NCBI GenBank assembly: GCA_009599575.1
Contig: VWND01000007.1
Location: 1,001,501 to 1,065,500, forward strand
Length of the DNA: 64,000 nt
Reading direction: 5' to 3'
Source of the DNA: Blumeriella jaapii
Lineage: Eukaryota > Ascomycota > Leotiomycetes > Helotiales > Drepanopezizaceae
Positions 1-11,343 of this stretch are shown here, in pieces; the stretch's first letter is position 1; each line of letters begins with the position of its first letter. The position numbers were made by a program, and so were the translations under genes. The notes below the pieces were generated by a model. That model was given only the letters and a program-made list of their open reading frames with translations. It was not told the DNA's origin and did no database searches.

Positions 1-1985
1 AAAGAGGGTTCGAGGGAACGGTCAGACAAGCGACGTGCACCTCTTTGGCCGCCGTTGTTCGCATTGCTGGCCGATCGCTTACGATGATGCGCGCGAGGAA
101 CGCTGACTTCTAGGATTTCCCCGGATACAGACACTTTGTTCCAGCGTTGGATCGCACGATCCACCGAGCTGTGATCGGAGAATCTAAGAATCCCATCAGC
201 TTTTGTAACACCTATCATCATTCAATTTACTCACGTAACGAAAGCTCGGCCATTCCCGCGCAAGTAGTGAATGTGTTCGACTTCACCACACTCACCCATC
301 ATATTCTTGATAGTATGACTGTAAAACATATCCTCGCTCAAACGGGAGATGTGCACAGTTCGGTTGTTATTCAAGTCTCTGGGACGTGTGACATAGAACA
401 TAGTCAAAGTATCGTGAGTAGTACTGCGAACAGGGACTCCCAGAGTGATTGCATTGGAGCGATAAGGTCTTGAAAAGACTCGAGTGGCGATCGGTGGCTC
501 GTAATAGTTGTTCGAGACTCGTGCGTCGTTGCTGAAGGTCTGAACCTTGGAAGGAACAACAGGCAGAATACTGGTGGTCTGAAGAGTAGCAGCACTAGAA
601 TTGTGGCGATGAGAGCTCTGGAAAGGGATTTGATCAGGCGGGGAATTATGATTGACCGAGTTATTAGACACATGTCGATAATCGGAGGGTGAGCCGTTGG
701 ATCCACCGGCGTTCTGGTTGTATTGGAATGGAGCAAACGGGATAGGCTCCGACATATTGCGCTGGGCGACCTTTGGCTGCGGAAGTGTATGATGAGAGCT
801 GTTGAGCACGTAGATCGGTTCCTGGATCGGTGCGTTTCCATACGGACCTCCCAAAGGCGTAGTATCGGGACGTCGTCGGTTGTTTTTGCTTGACGCCGAG
901 TTTCGATAAAAGCTTCTACCACCTTGAGATGCGTTTGAATTGCCTTTTTGTCGATTGTTTTGGACCAAAACGGGGTCATCTACAATACTCAATGAGCATC
1001 TTGAAGTCTGAGGATAGAAACCCGGAAACTTACGTGCTAGGTTTGGAAACGGCTCACGTTGACCACTGTGCTGACCAACGACTGCGAGAGGGCCCACTGA
1101 AGCCATACAATTTCCAGACTGGCCGTAAGCAAATGGACCTAGCGGAAGCATCACCGGGCCCTGGCTATACTGGTATGCAGGGTATGGGACAGGTACTTGA
1201 GGACCCAACATGTGAGGGCCACCAAAAGATGGTGCATAATGACTTTGTGCGAGTGATTGGTCCTCGATTCTAGCCAACAATCTATTGCGGTAGAAGCTGA
1301 GCCGCTCTTTCATATAGTTCATCTCGTCTGGAGTCATGTTAATAAAGTCGTCTCGAGCGGCTTCATCAAACAAGACAGTGAGATCAGAGATACCAGGATT
1401 GTCAAGAACCAGGGTCTCATGACATTCGATCCAGCTTAGAGCGACGTCACGGATAGCAGCTTGCTGGTACTCAAAGAGACGAGCACTCTCCTCGGCAGCA
1501 CGAGCTCTTTCTTCTGCGAGATAAGCCTGTTCTTGACGATGGGTCTCTGCAAGGCGAGTTTGAACACGAGCCTTTTCTTGACGCTGGGTCTCAACAAGAC
1601 AAGCTTGCTTCTGATTCTTTTCTGGAAGAAGTGAGTACTAGGCTCCCCATGAAGGACTAGCGCTGTACTTACGGGCAATAGCGACCACAACCCAGTAACA
1701 GAAGTCAGGACCATCCACCCATAGGTCAAAGCTATCGAAATAGTCATGCAGACCCCACCAATCAGGCTGGTTGACGATACGACCGGCAGCTTCAGGGAAG
1801 TCCTTGAGAAGTTGATCGGCTCTTGCCTCAATATCGTTTCCCATATTGGCACGAATGATGGGCATCGGACGTGGCTCGGGAAGCTCGCGCTTGGGCTTTG
1901 TGCCATTATGTGTAGAGAAAGCAGCGGGTCTCGAGTCGGCCGAGATCTCGTAGAAATGGGGAGGTACATTGCTGATAGTCGACAT
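1..1985 (-). CDS. RRM-domain RNA-binding protein, 3' end beyond window edge
   Basis: Minus-strand gene whose C-terminus runs off the left edge. Exons I infer: 1985-1673 (starts MSTISNVPPHF), 1621-235 and 183-1, with introns 1672-1622 and 234-184 (51 nt each). A further 54-nt segment, 1033-980, has GTAAGT and GTAG ends and preserves the frame, so it is probably a third intron. The protein has an unrecognised N-terminus, a charged helical stretch (for example ETQRQEKARVQTRLAETHRQ), a long Asn/Ser/Pro/Gly-rich disordered middle, and an RRM near the visible end. The RRM shows an RNP2-like VHISRL and an RNP1-like GRAFVTF, the latter completed only by splicing across 234-184. A role in mRNA binding is inferred from the RRM. 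I do not recognise the orthologue. The upstream leader contains a long purine-rich tract on this strand. Confidence 0.72.
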
Positions 1986-2558
1986 GACAAGCGGGAATGG
2001 GAAGGGTTCGTGCGAAGTCGAAGGTGGAGGTTGGAAGAATATAGCTGAGAAGGTCAGCGAATGCTACGCGCAGGCGCGTATGGGGAGGAGGACGGCGGGG
2101 GAGATCGGATGGAAGTTCGGAGAGGCGAGGTTGAAAGGTACAGGGCGATGAGAGAAAGACTTACCAAGAGGATTGAGCTTGCGCGAGAGATAAGGGGAGG
2201 GATGAGGGCAAGGAGGCAGTGGGAAATGCATATTGTCTGGGATGGGCGCCAGGACGCTGTTCTCATGGTAGTAGGTAGTCATCGTGAGGGTGCGCAGCGC
2301 CAGAGCAGATCGACCAAGTAGGTCAGGCAAGCACGGGAACAAAGTTCGAAGAAGCAGGAAGGTGCAAAGCAGGTGCAAAGCGGGGGGAAGAGACACGCGT
2401 TGTAGACGTGGGAGACACGAGAAGAGGAGGTTGTCGAAGAGAAAGAGGGAGGGAAGAAAGAAAGAGAGAAAGTCGGAGGTTATGGTGGGGTGGCTGTTGA
2501 CAGTCGAAGGGGAAGGCGCTGAAAGGGCGCTAAGGACCAAGCACCAAGCACCCATTCA

Positions 2559-2745
2559 CCTTTCTTCTCTTTTTTTTCTCTCTTTTTTTCCTCTTATTTT
2601 TTCTTCTTTTCTTCTTCTTTTCTTCTTTTCTTATTCTTCGTCTCTTCTTCTTCTCTTCTTCTCTTCTTCTTCTTCTTCTTCTTCTTTTCTCTTCTTCTTC
2701 TCTTCTTCTTCTCTTCTTCTTCTTCTTCTTCTTCTTTTCTCTCTC
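2559..2745. repeat. CTT/TTC-rich pyrimidine tract
   Basis: About 190 nt are almost pure pyrimidine on the plus strand, built of irregular CTT, TTC and T-run units. It lies roughly 570-760 bp upstream of the RRM gene start, so it would be a GAA-rich tract in that gene's leader or promoter. ORFs read across it (Lys/Arg/Glu or Phe/Ser/Leu runs) are low-complexity artefacts. Confidence 0.9.
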
Positions 2746-3549
2746 GAAGGTGAGTCCCAAGCTCGAATTTTGTCCTACCTCTGTCCCAAGATACGTACGC
2801 AGAGCAAGCGCCCTCTTTTCAAAGTCAATGAATGTAAGTGAAGATCTACGAGAAGACATTCTCAACTAGGCGTGACGATTCAAATAGCATCAAGTCTAGC
2901 GATGTACGAAATGCGGACATGTAATCCAATGGAACACGATAAATAAGAGTGGTATCAAGTCCTATAATCTTCGAAAACCAAGACAAGTGCGGAAGATGTT
3001 CAGCGGCATACAAGAGCAGTTTTTACAGTGGTAGCAAGACAGATGAAAACAAGCCTGTCAACTGAACAACTCTCATCATGTCTCGGGTGGCACAAGAGAT
3101 CCAGCAGCAGAGAAAGAAAATATCAGCAGTTCGTACAATTGACATACAACGCGTTTTCAAGTGGCAGCCAGGCAGATAGGGAGATGCAAGGGCAGCTCAA
3201 AAACCTCAACGGCACAAAGAATCGTGGCTAGCAGACCAAGCAAACATACGCCATATCTTAAGGCGCCTCTGGGTACCACGCCAAAGCGCGAAACGAAGAC
3301 CAGATGCAAAACCTGACTGGGCAATTGCATCTAGCATTCGAGCACAAGACTCTCAAGAAGCATAGGATCAAACAATATTACACTCCTTGACGCACAAATT
3401 CGACTACGAGAGAGCGCAGCAAGCGGAGAACAAGAAGAGTAGTCACATCATTACCAGGTATTGTGGATTTCAAGTCAAGAGCGGCCTTCGCGCTCCCCAT
3501 CATTCGATTCTCCATCCAACAGAAACCAGTGCAGTGGTATAACCGCTCC
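2746..3549. other. Intergenic spacer, no gene seen
   Basis: About 800 bp between the pyrimidine tract and the 3' end of FMP46. It holds only short, unconvincing ORFs. No RNA gene or repeat is recognisable; part of it is presumably FMP46 3' UTR. Confidence 0.5.
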
Positions 3550-4099
3550 TTATTTCGGCAGACTCTCAATCATCTTCAGGATCTCCGACTCGTTGGCACC
3601 CGGAATCGCCCTTCCGTTGGCCCAATCCACCGTCTGGACACTGTTAGCCAAGTCCTCGCGCATCCGGGAACCCCGAAGAACATACGACCGGCGCCTGGAA
3701 GCTGTCCGAGCTCTCCTTCAGCTTCCTCATCGCGTCCGCCTCATCTCTGGCCCCCTTGATGATCGTGCCCGCCTTCTGAGCTCCCACGTACTCGAGGATG
3801 CTCTTCAGTTGGTCGGAGGTCGGGGGCTCCTCAGTCACTTCGAGCTCGAACTCGGGACGAGAAGGCTTGCTCTGGCTGGAGTGGTCGCTGGCTTGGTCTT
3901 CGGTGGCAGTCTCGCTGGCGTTGGCGGAGACTTGCTTGAGGAGTGCGTTGACTTTCATGGAAGCTGGGGAGCTTGCCTTGTGGAAGAGGGTGATCACATC
4001 TTTGGTTTTGTGCTACGAGAAATTAGATTTGGCCTTTCTCCCTTTCTCGGAGTGCTTAGAGTTTGCGCAACAAGATGTTCCACTTACGAATCGAAACAT
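3550..4099 (-). CDS. FMP46: Fmp46-type mitochondrial thioredoxin-fold protein (DUF1687)
   Basis: Three exons: 4099-4088 (MFRF), 4012-3686 and 3633-3550, with introns 4087-4013 (GTAAGT..TAG) and 3685-3634 (GTATGT..CAG). The 140-residue product starts MFRFHKTKDVITLFHKASSP, continues with an acidic segment, then ends TVDWANGRAIPGANESEIL and a short tail. This matches the fungal DUF1687/Fmp46 family as I know it, a small redox-type protein found in mitochondria; its biochemical activity is not established. The last acceptor was chosen because it restores the family VDW..GR motif. It is divergent from the NUP53-like gene, with start codons about 270 bp apart, so the two probably share a promoter region. 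Confidence 0.85.
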
Positions 4100-4367
4100 G
4101 GTGAAAGATGTCGTCGATTTGCGGTTTGCTGATCCATGACCTGACGTTGAGCTCTCCCGAAGCTTTGCACAAGCTTCCCGCTGCCAAGATCTGTTGCCCC
4201 GAGAGATCGCGTCTCCCCCAAAAAGGGTCGGCCGCAAGAACTGTTGATGCGGAAAGCGAGCACGCACTTCAGAATCACTTCGACCTTTCGACCTTTCGTC
4301 CCTTGCTTCCACCTTTCATCTCCCCCTCGCACCCAACGTCCCGACCAAGACACGAACAGCTCAAGAC

Positions 4368-5759
4368 ATGCCGCCTCTCATCCTACACAATGTTCCAGAT
4401 GAGGAACTCTTCACGGGCGACGACGGAGTGACCAGACCTTACGCCTTGTATTTTCCTGGGTAAGCAACTAGATCATCTATGCCATGGCACTGCACTTCCC
4501 GACCTTCCCTGACTTCTTCGATCCTAACGACGACTTCTCTAGCAACGATGGCAACCCCAACGTATCGCGCCTGCGCAAGCCTGTCCCCGAAACTGGCTCC
4601 TTCGGCAAGTCAACAAGGCGCTCGAGATCGAGGACAGGCACACCTGCAGCCAGGCGAGAAGATCCTACGTTAGCAGCCGCCGATGCGATCTTCTCCCAGT
4701 TCTTGGCCCAGAAGGCTTCGGAGCAGCCCGAATCCCCTCAACGCAAACCTTCTCTCTCCACCTCGCTCTCCCAGTCAAATCTCACCTCTGGCGCACCTCT
4801 GGCGCAAATCGACGGCAACGCAGGATCTTCCCGCTTCTCGAAGAAGGAGCCCCATAGAGAGCCTACGGAAGTCATACTGCGGGGGTTCGAGGCAGCAATA
4901 TGCAGTCATCAGAGAGTATGAGAATCTAGCAGGGCGGATTTGCGAAGACTACCCTCGAGACGCCCCTGTTGAGGAACGCCGCTACAAAACCGATCTTCGC
5001 GACCAGGCCTCTCTGCGCCAGAGACCTTTGACAGTGGAAGAGAAGAGCAAGGCGCTGAAGTTCGCGGGCGGAGAGCACTGGATCAAGGTCACTTTCGAGT
5101 CGGCCGAAGCAGCCGAAATCGCCGTCGAGTCCTCCCCACAGAACATCATGGGCCATCTCGTCTACGCCGAACTCTACCGGGGCGTACCACCCACATCAGA
5201 CGAGCCGGTCCCGATATCAGGCGGGGAAATATCGCGGGTGCCAGGAGGAAGCAAATACCAAGCGCAAAGCTTCGATCCGACACCAGATTTTGGCACCAGC
5301 TCAGCGAGACATCCATTCTCCGCCATCCCTAGATCGTACACTACGCCCGAGATGCGTGAGAGAAGACGGGGCTCTTTCTCCCGAGAAGGCTCGCACGCTT
5401 CTTCTCAAACCGTAGATACCGCTACCGTCGCCTCCTCCCACTCCTCCGGCACAGTCGTCGGGCAGCGAACCAGTGACCAAGCAACTGATGACCTGCTCTA
5501 CTGCCGCAAAATCCCTACCGCGAAACGCATGAAGCTGCTGCCTGCCGAGAATGCCTTTCTCCCGCAGCAATCCATGACAAAGAAGGTAGTGGCCAGCATC
5601 CCGCTCATTGGGTGGCTCACAGCAGATATATTCGGCAGTGTGATCCCGCGGACCGACCAGGGGGAGTTCGATTGGGCGCAGGCCAATTTCTACTGGAAAG
5701 TGATATTCTTCCTCAACTTCTTTGACTGGATGGGAATCGAGAAGGAGAATCAGGAATGA
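4368..5759 (+). CDS. NUP53: Nup53/Nup35-type nucleoporin, apparent frameshift
   Basis: Exon 1 is 4368-4459 ([15 protein letters not shown]...), intron 4460-4542 (GTAAGC..TAG), exon 2 4543-5759. The protein, about 436 residues, has a basic Ser/Arg N-terminus, then the Nup35/53 RRM-like domain. That domain begins at PTEVILRG, with [13 protein letters not shown] and [19 protein letters not shown] as landmarks, and finishes near VYAELYRG. The C-terminus is hydrophobic ([16 protein letters not shown]), compatible with membrane association. Nup53 proteins link the inner pore ring to the nuclear membrane. The reading frame breaks inside the domain: codons up to VILRGF and those from [11 protein letters not shown] lie in different frames, joined at a G5 tract (4881-4885). 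One G fewer restores a continuous domain. No plausible intron fits the gap. I treat it as one gene, probably intact in the organism. Confidence 0.78.
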
Positions 5760-6103
5760 TGGAATGCCTACGAGCATAGAGGGAAGCGTGTGATTGGAGA
5801 ATACCCTTAGGTTGATATTTGGTAGCGTGGCGTTTGGCAGAGAGCTACGGCGAAGCAACGAGGATGTAGAATAAACACGCAATTTCAAGGGCGTCTCAGG
5901 CATAATACAATAAGCGTCGGCTTGTGAAGCTACACGTGCATGGTTTTTCGTTGATATTTGCACGAGACACCCGGATCTACTGTACAACCCGAATCTGTCT
6001 AACATCCTCCTACATATTTGCTTGCTACTCCAAAGGCCTGCGAGGTAATGACCATCACTAACCGACCGACCAGGGTAATATATACAAGAGCACGCTCTCA
6101 CAC
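5760..6103. other. Convergent 3' spacer
   Basis: About 340 bp between the stop codons of the NUP53-like and Ivy1-like genes. No feature is recognised; it presumably holds both 3' UTRs. Confidence 0.5.
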
Positions 6104-7579
6104 TCATCCCGAACTGCCTTGCTCAACCACGACCCCATCATCTGTGGTAGACCAGCTCCGCTCCCTCTCTTTCCCGCTTCGACCACTGTCGCTCTGTCTA
6201 CAATCACTACTCGCGCCCTCTCCCGTCTCCCTCAAAGTTGGAGTTCTGTCACCATCTCCTTCTACGGCCGGCTCGTGTGCGTCCGGTGCTGCGACTATGA
6301 CGGGCGTTTTGGTAGTAGACCTTGATTCTGTCTCATCTTCCGCTTGCTGATCGTCCTGGTACCTCCCGTCACCCAGCTTCCGGGGGGCTTCCAGAGCCGG
6401 CTTGCCAAAGTCCTCCAACGGATCTCGCACCCTTTCTCCCGGCGTGGGAGAAAACGGCCGTACCCCTCGCGACTGGTTCAACAGTCTTGAGCTGGGCATG
6501 TCCCGATCCGAGAAGATGCTGTTCACATCTGCATCTCTGTTCACCATCCCCGTGAGACTCTGATACGGCGCGGCCCCAACCAGTAGACTATCGCTTCTCG
6601 AATGCAGCATGTCCGGGCGTCCGGCGCCGTCATCGCCTGCCAGTATGCTTCTGTTTTGCGGCAGTATGCTGAAAATCTTGGCCGCGTGATTCGGGTGCGC
6701 GTCCACGCCGCCGCCCAGCTCCTCGTTCGCAAAGAGATCCCTCCCTTTCTCCAACAGCTCATCCAGGCCGCCCCCGTTCCACCCCTTCCTAGCCAGCGCC
6801 TCAAAGATGTCCACTTCCGCCCTCACGAGCCCAGCGCTGCACTCCACGATCCCCTTGCTCATCTCCTGGCAATCCCGCAGCAAGCCCCTGCTATGTCTGC
6901 CACTGAGGCCCGTCAAGGCGTCGAGCTTGCCCGTCAGCTGCACCAAATGCTCCCTGAACTTGCCGACGTCCCTCTTGCGCTGCTTGTGCAACCTCAGGCC
7001 CTCCTTTTCCATCTTGCGGATCTCCTTGCTCATGATCTTCGCCTCCTTCTGATACGCGCCCTCCTCCTCCTCCATGCGCCGCTTCCACTGGTCCAGCTCG
7101 TGCAGCAACGGCACCTCGAAACTCCGATACACCGTCTCGCTCAATATCTGCTGGTGGTTCGCCACCAGCTGGTGCACGCCACTTGCCGCCATCAGGCTGT
7201 CCGCCGTGCAGCTCCCCTTCGCGGGGAAGGAGAAAGAGTTCGACATGGAGCCCGCGGCAGACGCGAGCATCACGTCGCTGCGCGCTTCCTTCAGGCGCGC
7301 GCATGCTTCGAGGGCAGAGCCAAAGGTCGATGCTGAAACGGATAGGGCGGCGAGCGCGAGCCGGTAGGACTTGGCGGAGGAAAGGAGGTCGGTGTAGGCG
7401 GTTTGCGAGGCTTCGAGGTCGGATTTGTTGAGCACGGCGTGAGGGGCTTGCGGGGGCGGGGGGAGCGGCAAGTTGAAGGCGCTGGGTATGGGATTCGCGG
7501 TACTGGCGTAAGAATAGGTCGGCGAGTTCGGGATGGGAGGGAGGGCGGAGGGACTGGGTGGTGGGCTTTCGAGGGACAT
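6104..7579 (-). CDS. IVY1: Ivy1-like BAR-domain protein
   Basis: Intronless 491-residue ORF. A Pro/Ser-rich N-terminus (MSLESPPPSPSALPPIPNSP) is followed at about residues 50-290 by a long helical region. Landmarks are KSDLEASQTAY, ASGVHQLVANHQQILSETVY, SFEVPLLHELDQWKRR, a Glu/Lys coiled coil and KQRKRDVGKFREHL. The remaining ~200 residues are disordered and Ser/Thr/Pro/Asp-rich. The arrangement resembles fungal homologues of yeast Ivy1, an inverse-BAR phospholipid-binding protein of vacuolar membranes that interacts with Ypt7/Vps33 and TORC1 regulators. The family call rests on remembered motif similarity, so a generic BAR/IMD-like protein remains possible. It is divergent from the thioesterase gene. 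Confidence 0.7.
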   Translation of the reverse strand: MSLESPPPSPSALPPIPNSPTYSYASTANPIPSAFNLPLPPPPQAPHAVLNKSDLEASQTAYTDLLSSAKSYRLALAALSVSASTFGSALEACARLKEARSDVMLASAAGSMSNSFSFPAKGSCTADSLMAASGVHQLVANHQQILSETVYRSFEVPLLHELDQWKRRMEEEEGAYQKEAKIMSKEIRKMEKEGLRLHKQRKRDVGKFREHLVQLTGKLDALTGLSGRHSRGLLRDCQEMSKGIVECSAGLVRAEVDIFEALARKGWNGGGLDELLEKGRDLFANEELGGGVDAHPNHAAKIFSILPQNRSILAGDDGAGRPDMLHSRSDSLLVGAAPYQSLTGMVNRDADVNSIFSDRDMPSSRLLNQSRGVRPFSPTPGERVRDPLEDFGKPALEAPRKLGDGRYQDDQQAEDETESRSTTKTPVIVAAPDAHEPAVEGDGDRTPTLRETGEGASSDCRQSDSGRSGKERERSWSTTDDGVVVEQGSSG

Positions 7580-7990
7580 CTTGAAGTGCCCTTTGGCAGG
7601 ACTGCTGGCTGGTTTGTTTTGTTTACTTCCGAGGGAATGAAACGGGGATCCACGGACGAAGGGTGCTTAGCGGCAGATTGGCGCGCGTACAATGAAGACT
7701 GAACAGACGGGAAATCGTGAGGGACAGGCGAGGTAGAGTGCGAAAGTGTACGATGCCGCGATGACTGGATGGCAGATTGTTGTCGTCGTCGTCGTCTTCT
7801 GATACTTGGTTTCGAAACCCCTGCATCAACATCCGATAAGATAAGAACCCCACGGCTATCTTGGAACAAGTTAGATTTCGACAGAAATGTTGCAGAACGA
7901 GGGATTCCCACCTCTCAATCCTGTGGCTGTTCCATTCTCTCCTCACTATCGCATCTCAAACTCCGCCATATCTGACACCAAGAACACACA
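7580..7990. promoter_or_regulatory. Divergent intergenic region, Ivy1-like / APT1
   Basis: Four hundred bases separate two divergent start codons and must hold both promoters. I see no clear TATA box. A short GTC-rich run (about 7783-7797) is the only distinct sequence. ORFs read across it have no recognisable content. Confidence 0.45.
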
Positions 7991-8880
7991 ATGTCGAAAC
8001 CAACCTCCCTAATCATCCCCGCCGTCAAGAGGCACACGGCTACCGTCATCATGGCTCACGGTCTTGGTGACAGCGGCGCTGGCTGGGTCTCTCTGGCCGA
8101 AAACTGGCGCCGAAGACAAAAGTTCGAGGAGGTCAAGTTCATATTTCCAAATGCGCCTTCAATCCCCATCACAGTGGTGAGCCGGCCCGATCCTACAATG
8201 TTCCTGGTCAACCAGAGCTAATCATCGGGAAACAGAACCGAGGCTTTGTGATGCCAGGATGGTATGATATCGTAAGACACACCATTTCCACACCCTCCGA
8301 GTTGTGTTCCTCTTTTCCGAGAGCTGGATGTTAACGCAAGCCAAAGGTCGAGTTTGGCAACGACGCCTCAGAAGAAGACGAGAAAGGCATTCTCAAGTCC
8401 CGCGATTACTTCCACGGCCTCATCGCCTCCGAGATGCAAGCCGGGATCCCCTCCGAGCGCATCGTCCTTGGCGGATTCTCCCAGGGCGGCGCCATGTCCA
8501 TCTTCTCCGGCGTCACGGCCTCCACAAAGCTGGGTGGCATCTTTGGCCTGTCGTGCTACCTGCTGCTACACAAGAAGCTCAAGGACTTTGTGCCGAGCGA
8601 TAGCCCGAACAAGGACACGCCGATTTTCATGGGACATGGTGATAGAGATCCGATCGTCTCGCCTCAAAAGGGTCAGAAGTCCGCCGAGGTTCTGAAGGAA
8701 GGGGGCTGGAAGGTAGATCTGAAGATGTACCGGTATGTGGTTACCGACGTGTGGTTTTTCCTCAGTCTTGCTGATCATCAAAGGGGACTGGAGCACTCTG
8801 CACTACCAGAGGAGATTGACGACGTAGAGAACTATCTGAACTCGAGAATACCGGCCCTAGGAGACAAGTCTGGGCTTTGA
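7991..8880 (+). CDS. apt1: Acyl-protein thioesterase 1 (serine hydrolase)
   Basis: Four exons: 7991-8176, 8236-8271, 8347-8732, 8784-8880. All introns have GT..AG ends and the joined frame gives 234 residues, the usual length. The alpha/beta hydrolase features are present: an early MAHGLGDSGAGW loop, the nucleophile elbow GGFSQGGAM with Ser119, HGDRDP carrying the acid residue near 175, and LEHSALPEE with the catalytic His at about 207. His207 is reached only after the last splice. The enzyme removes palmitate from cysteine S-acylated proteins such as Ras and G-alpha, and acts in the cytosol. The third intron joins CG|G to give YRGLEHS, matching the family Y-[KR]-G-x-x-H-S. Nothing is missing. 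Confidence 0.92.
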
Positions 8881-10605
8881 CTAGATGGACCAGCTGCACA
8901 GGATGCTCTTGGTGGTTATACGATATTGCTGATCTTTCTAGTGACGGTTTTGACAGCGGTGGCGGGATGGTACATGGTCAAAAACAAACGGCAAAACAGT
9001 TCACCTCCCACGAAGAAGACCAAGCGGTCTGAGATGATTTTATGAAATGGGAAAAAAAGATTCACTTGTTCAACGAGCAAATCAAGTATCATGACACAAA
9101 ATGCTTGAAAACTTTGCTAGATTCAACCGCTCCAAGCGCGGTTACCTTGGCAGTACGTACTCGCCTTGCCATTTACTCCACTTCCATCTCTCAGATCGCA
9201 CTAAACGAAGAGCTCGACTGTTCAATTCCCCCATCCCGTGTGAAGGCCTCGCTTCCAGCTATCGACGACAACAACACAACTCTGTCACGATTTCCACCCA
9301 TGCCCGTCTTTCCGCTCCATCCAGCTTCTACTGGATTCCTTGTCTCAACAGTCGCAGTTGCGATCATCCTGCCTCCCAATCACCAAGAAGACGTTCTCGG
9401 ATTCCCTCGCACTTTCTTTCTTCAATCGCTGTCTAAGTCGCTCGGCTCCATCCCATTACACTCCAGAAGTTTCCTGTCCCAAAAGTTAGCCCTCGCATCG
9501 ATGCCAACATGTTCGGTCGCAGAATGCCATTCTACTTCCTCAGGCATGGAGTCATAAGTCCCCGCTCATCACTTACCACACATCTAGAGTCTATACCTAC
9601 TGACAAGAGACATCCCGGCTTCCCCAAACTCCAGGCTAGCCCTTGGCCGCGAAAATAGTCAAAAACCAGAGCCGCGACTTTTTCGTAGGGAGGCATCCAC
9701 ATCCGAGTGCTTGTTGCCAGTACATATTGGTGTGGAGGCTGCGGCCGGAGATCAAGGCACGCGGCTCTGGACTCTAGTCGAGGGGAGCTTCAGCAGGGCG
9801 CAGTCCAGACGGGGCGAGCCGTCATCTATGATCGATCGAGGGTTACGAAGCTGTGAATCGAATTCGCCCGTGAGATGGGCTCAATCTTGCTTGAGCAACC
9901 TAGATTGTAGTCAGTCAGTCAGTCAGTCGACCCGCTTCTTCTCACGCCAGCCATTTACACGCGCTGCAGAGGACATGCATTACAGATTCGGTTTTTTCTT
10001 TCCGAGGCGCTTACTACTGCGCTCGGAGCTGGCAAGTGAACTCAGTCAATTTGCCTCTGCTTCTTTGCCTGCCTGCTTAAATGCGTCGGTGTGGTGCTAT
10101 GGAGAATGGCGTTTCTGCATCTGGAATTGGTAAGTGCTGACACGGCTTCAAGATGGAATCTATGAGATGAGTAGAGAGTAGACCTTGCTTACATATAAGT
10201 GTCCACAGCCATCAGTTACTTGTCCTCATCTGGCTCGCTGCAGTGAACATCAATCGTAAGGAAAGGGATGAATAAGTCGCATCTGCCCGATCCCATTGCG
10301 CACGTGAAGCACTGTCAGTAAAAGGGAGGCTTGGTTCTGGTCAAGATCCAGGTGCCGCAAGCAGTGTATTTGTGCACCTGCTACTCCACGGGTCGAGTCA
10401 GGGCAGAATACCCTATCCCAATCAAGCACCGTAACCTCTAAAGCCTCCCCAAGTGATGCCAATATCGTTTCCCAGATCATAGTCATGACGAACCGCTTTG
10501 CATTGATAAGCTACCGTGCACGACCTCGCAAAGCCCATATGCCATCCATGCGCAGTTTCGCCCACCTACCCACAATACAGGAAGAAACCCCATCCCAAAA
10601 GCAAC
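8881..10605. other. Convergent intergenic region, no gene seen
   Basis: About 1.7 kb between the APT1 and eL24 stop codons. A plus-strand ORF at 9042-9557 has no recognisable domain and looks accidental. A short AGTC tandem repeat lies at about 9911-9930. No tRNA or other RNA gene is recognised. Confidence 0.5.
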
Positions 10606-11343
10606 CTAACGGCTGGTGGCCTGGACCTTCTTTGGCGCACCCTTAGCACCCATCTTGCTTGTGACTCTCGAGTTCAATCCTCCCTTGGCAGCACCGGCAG
10701 CACTCTTCGCCTTCTCGGCCTTCTTCGCGCTCTGGGCAGCAGCTCGCTTCTCCTTGCCTTCCTTGATGGCAGCTGCGCGGGCAGCGGATCGGGCCTCGGG
10801 TCTCTGACTACGTCGCTCCTTGATCACATCGAGGGACGCACCAACGATGGCACGTTGAGACTTGACGGTACGGCGGGATCGCTTCTTAGCAACCTCCTGT
10901 TGTCGAGAGTTTGATTAGCCCTTGCCCTTCGCACTTCTCACGAGATCGCCAGGCTATCCAGCCCTGCGCAAGACCTCCGGCGCCCAAAACTCATCGCGGA
11001 ATGCGCCATACCTCGGAAATTCCCTTCTTGTGTTGTCTGCGGAAGAGGACAGTCCAGGCGATTCGGCGGGGATTCTTGCGTTGGAGGAAGAGGGACTCGG
11101 TCTTGCCATTTTGGAAACGGAAGATCTTGGAGTCACCACGGACGTAGAGCTTGCCCTGTAAATCAATCCATCAGCATTTTGTTCTCCCTGTCCTGTTCCT
11201 TGCGGTGCCCATATCCCCATAGCTCTAAGGTGCCGTCTCCTTCAAACATCGTCCGCCACCAAGCTGGGGTCGCGCGCGTTGGGCTCTCGTACCTTTCCAG
11301 GGTAGATCTTCTCACCGGAGAAGGTATCGTCGTAGGTACGCAT
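10606..11343 (-). CDS. rpl24: 60S ribosomal protein eL24
   Basis: Three exons: 11343-11293 ([17 protein letters not shown]), 11155-11012 ([18 protein letters not shown]...) and 10896-10606. Introns run 11292-11156 and 11011-10897. The joined frame gives 161 residues ending [11 protein letters not shown]. It has the conserved N-terminal globular part ([16 protein letters not shown]) and the basic Ala/Lys-rich C-terminal tail typical of eukaryotic eL24. It is a component of the large ribosomal subunit near the bridge to 40S. The early intron directly after the first 17 codons is usual for ribosomal protein genes in fungi. Confidence 0.95.

Noticed and set aside
9042..9557. 171-codon plus ORF
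   Set aside because: No motif or splice support; lies in a convergent 3' spacer.
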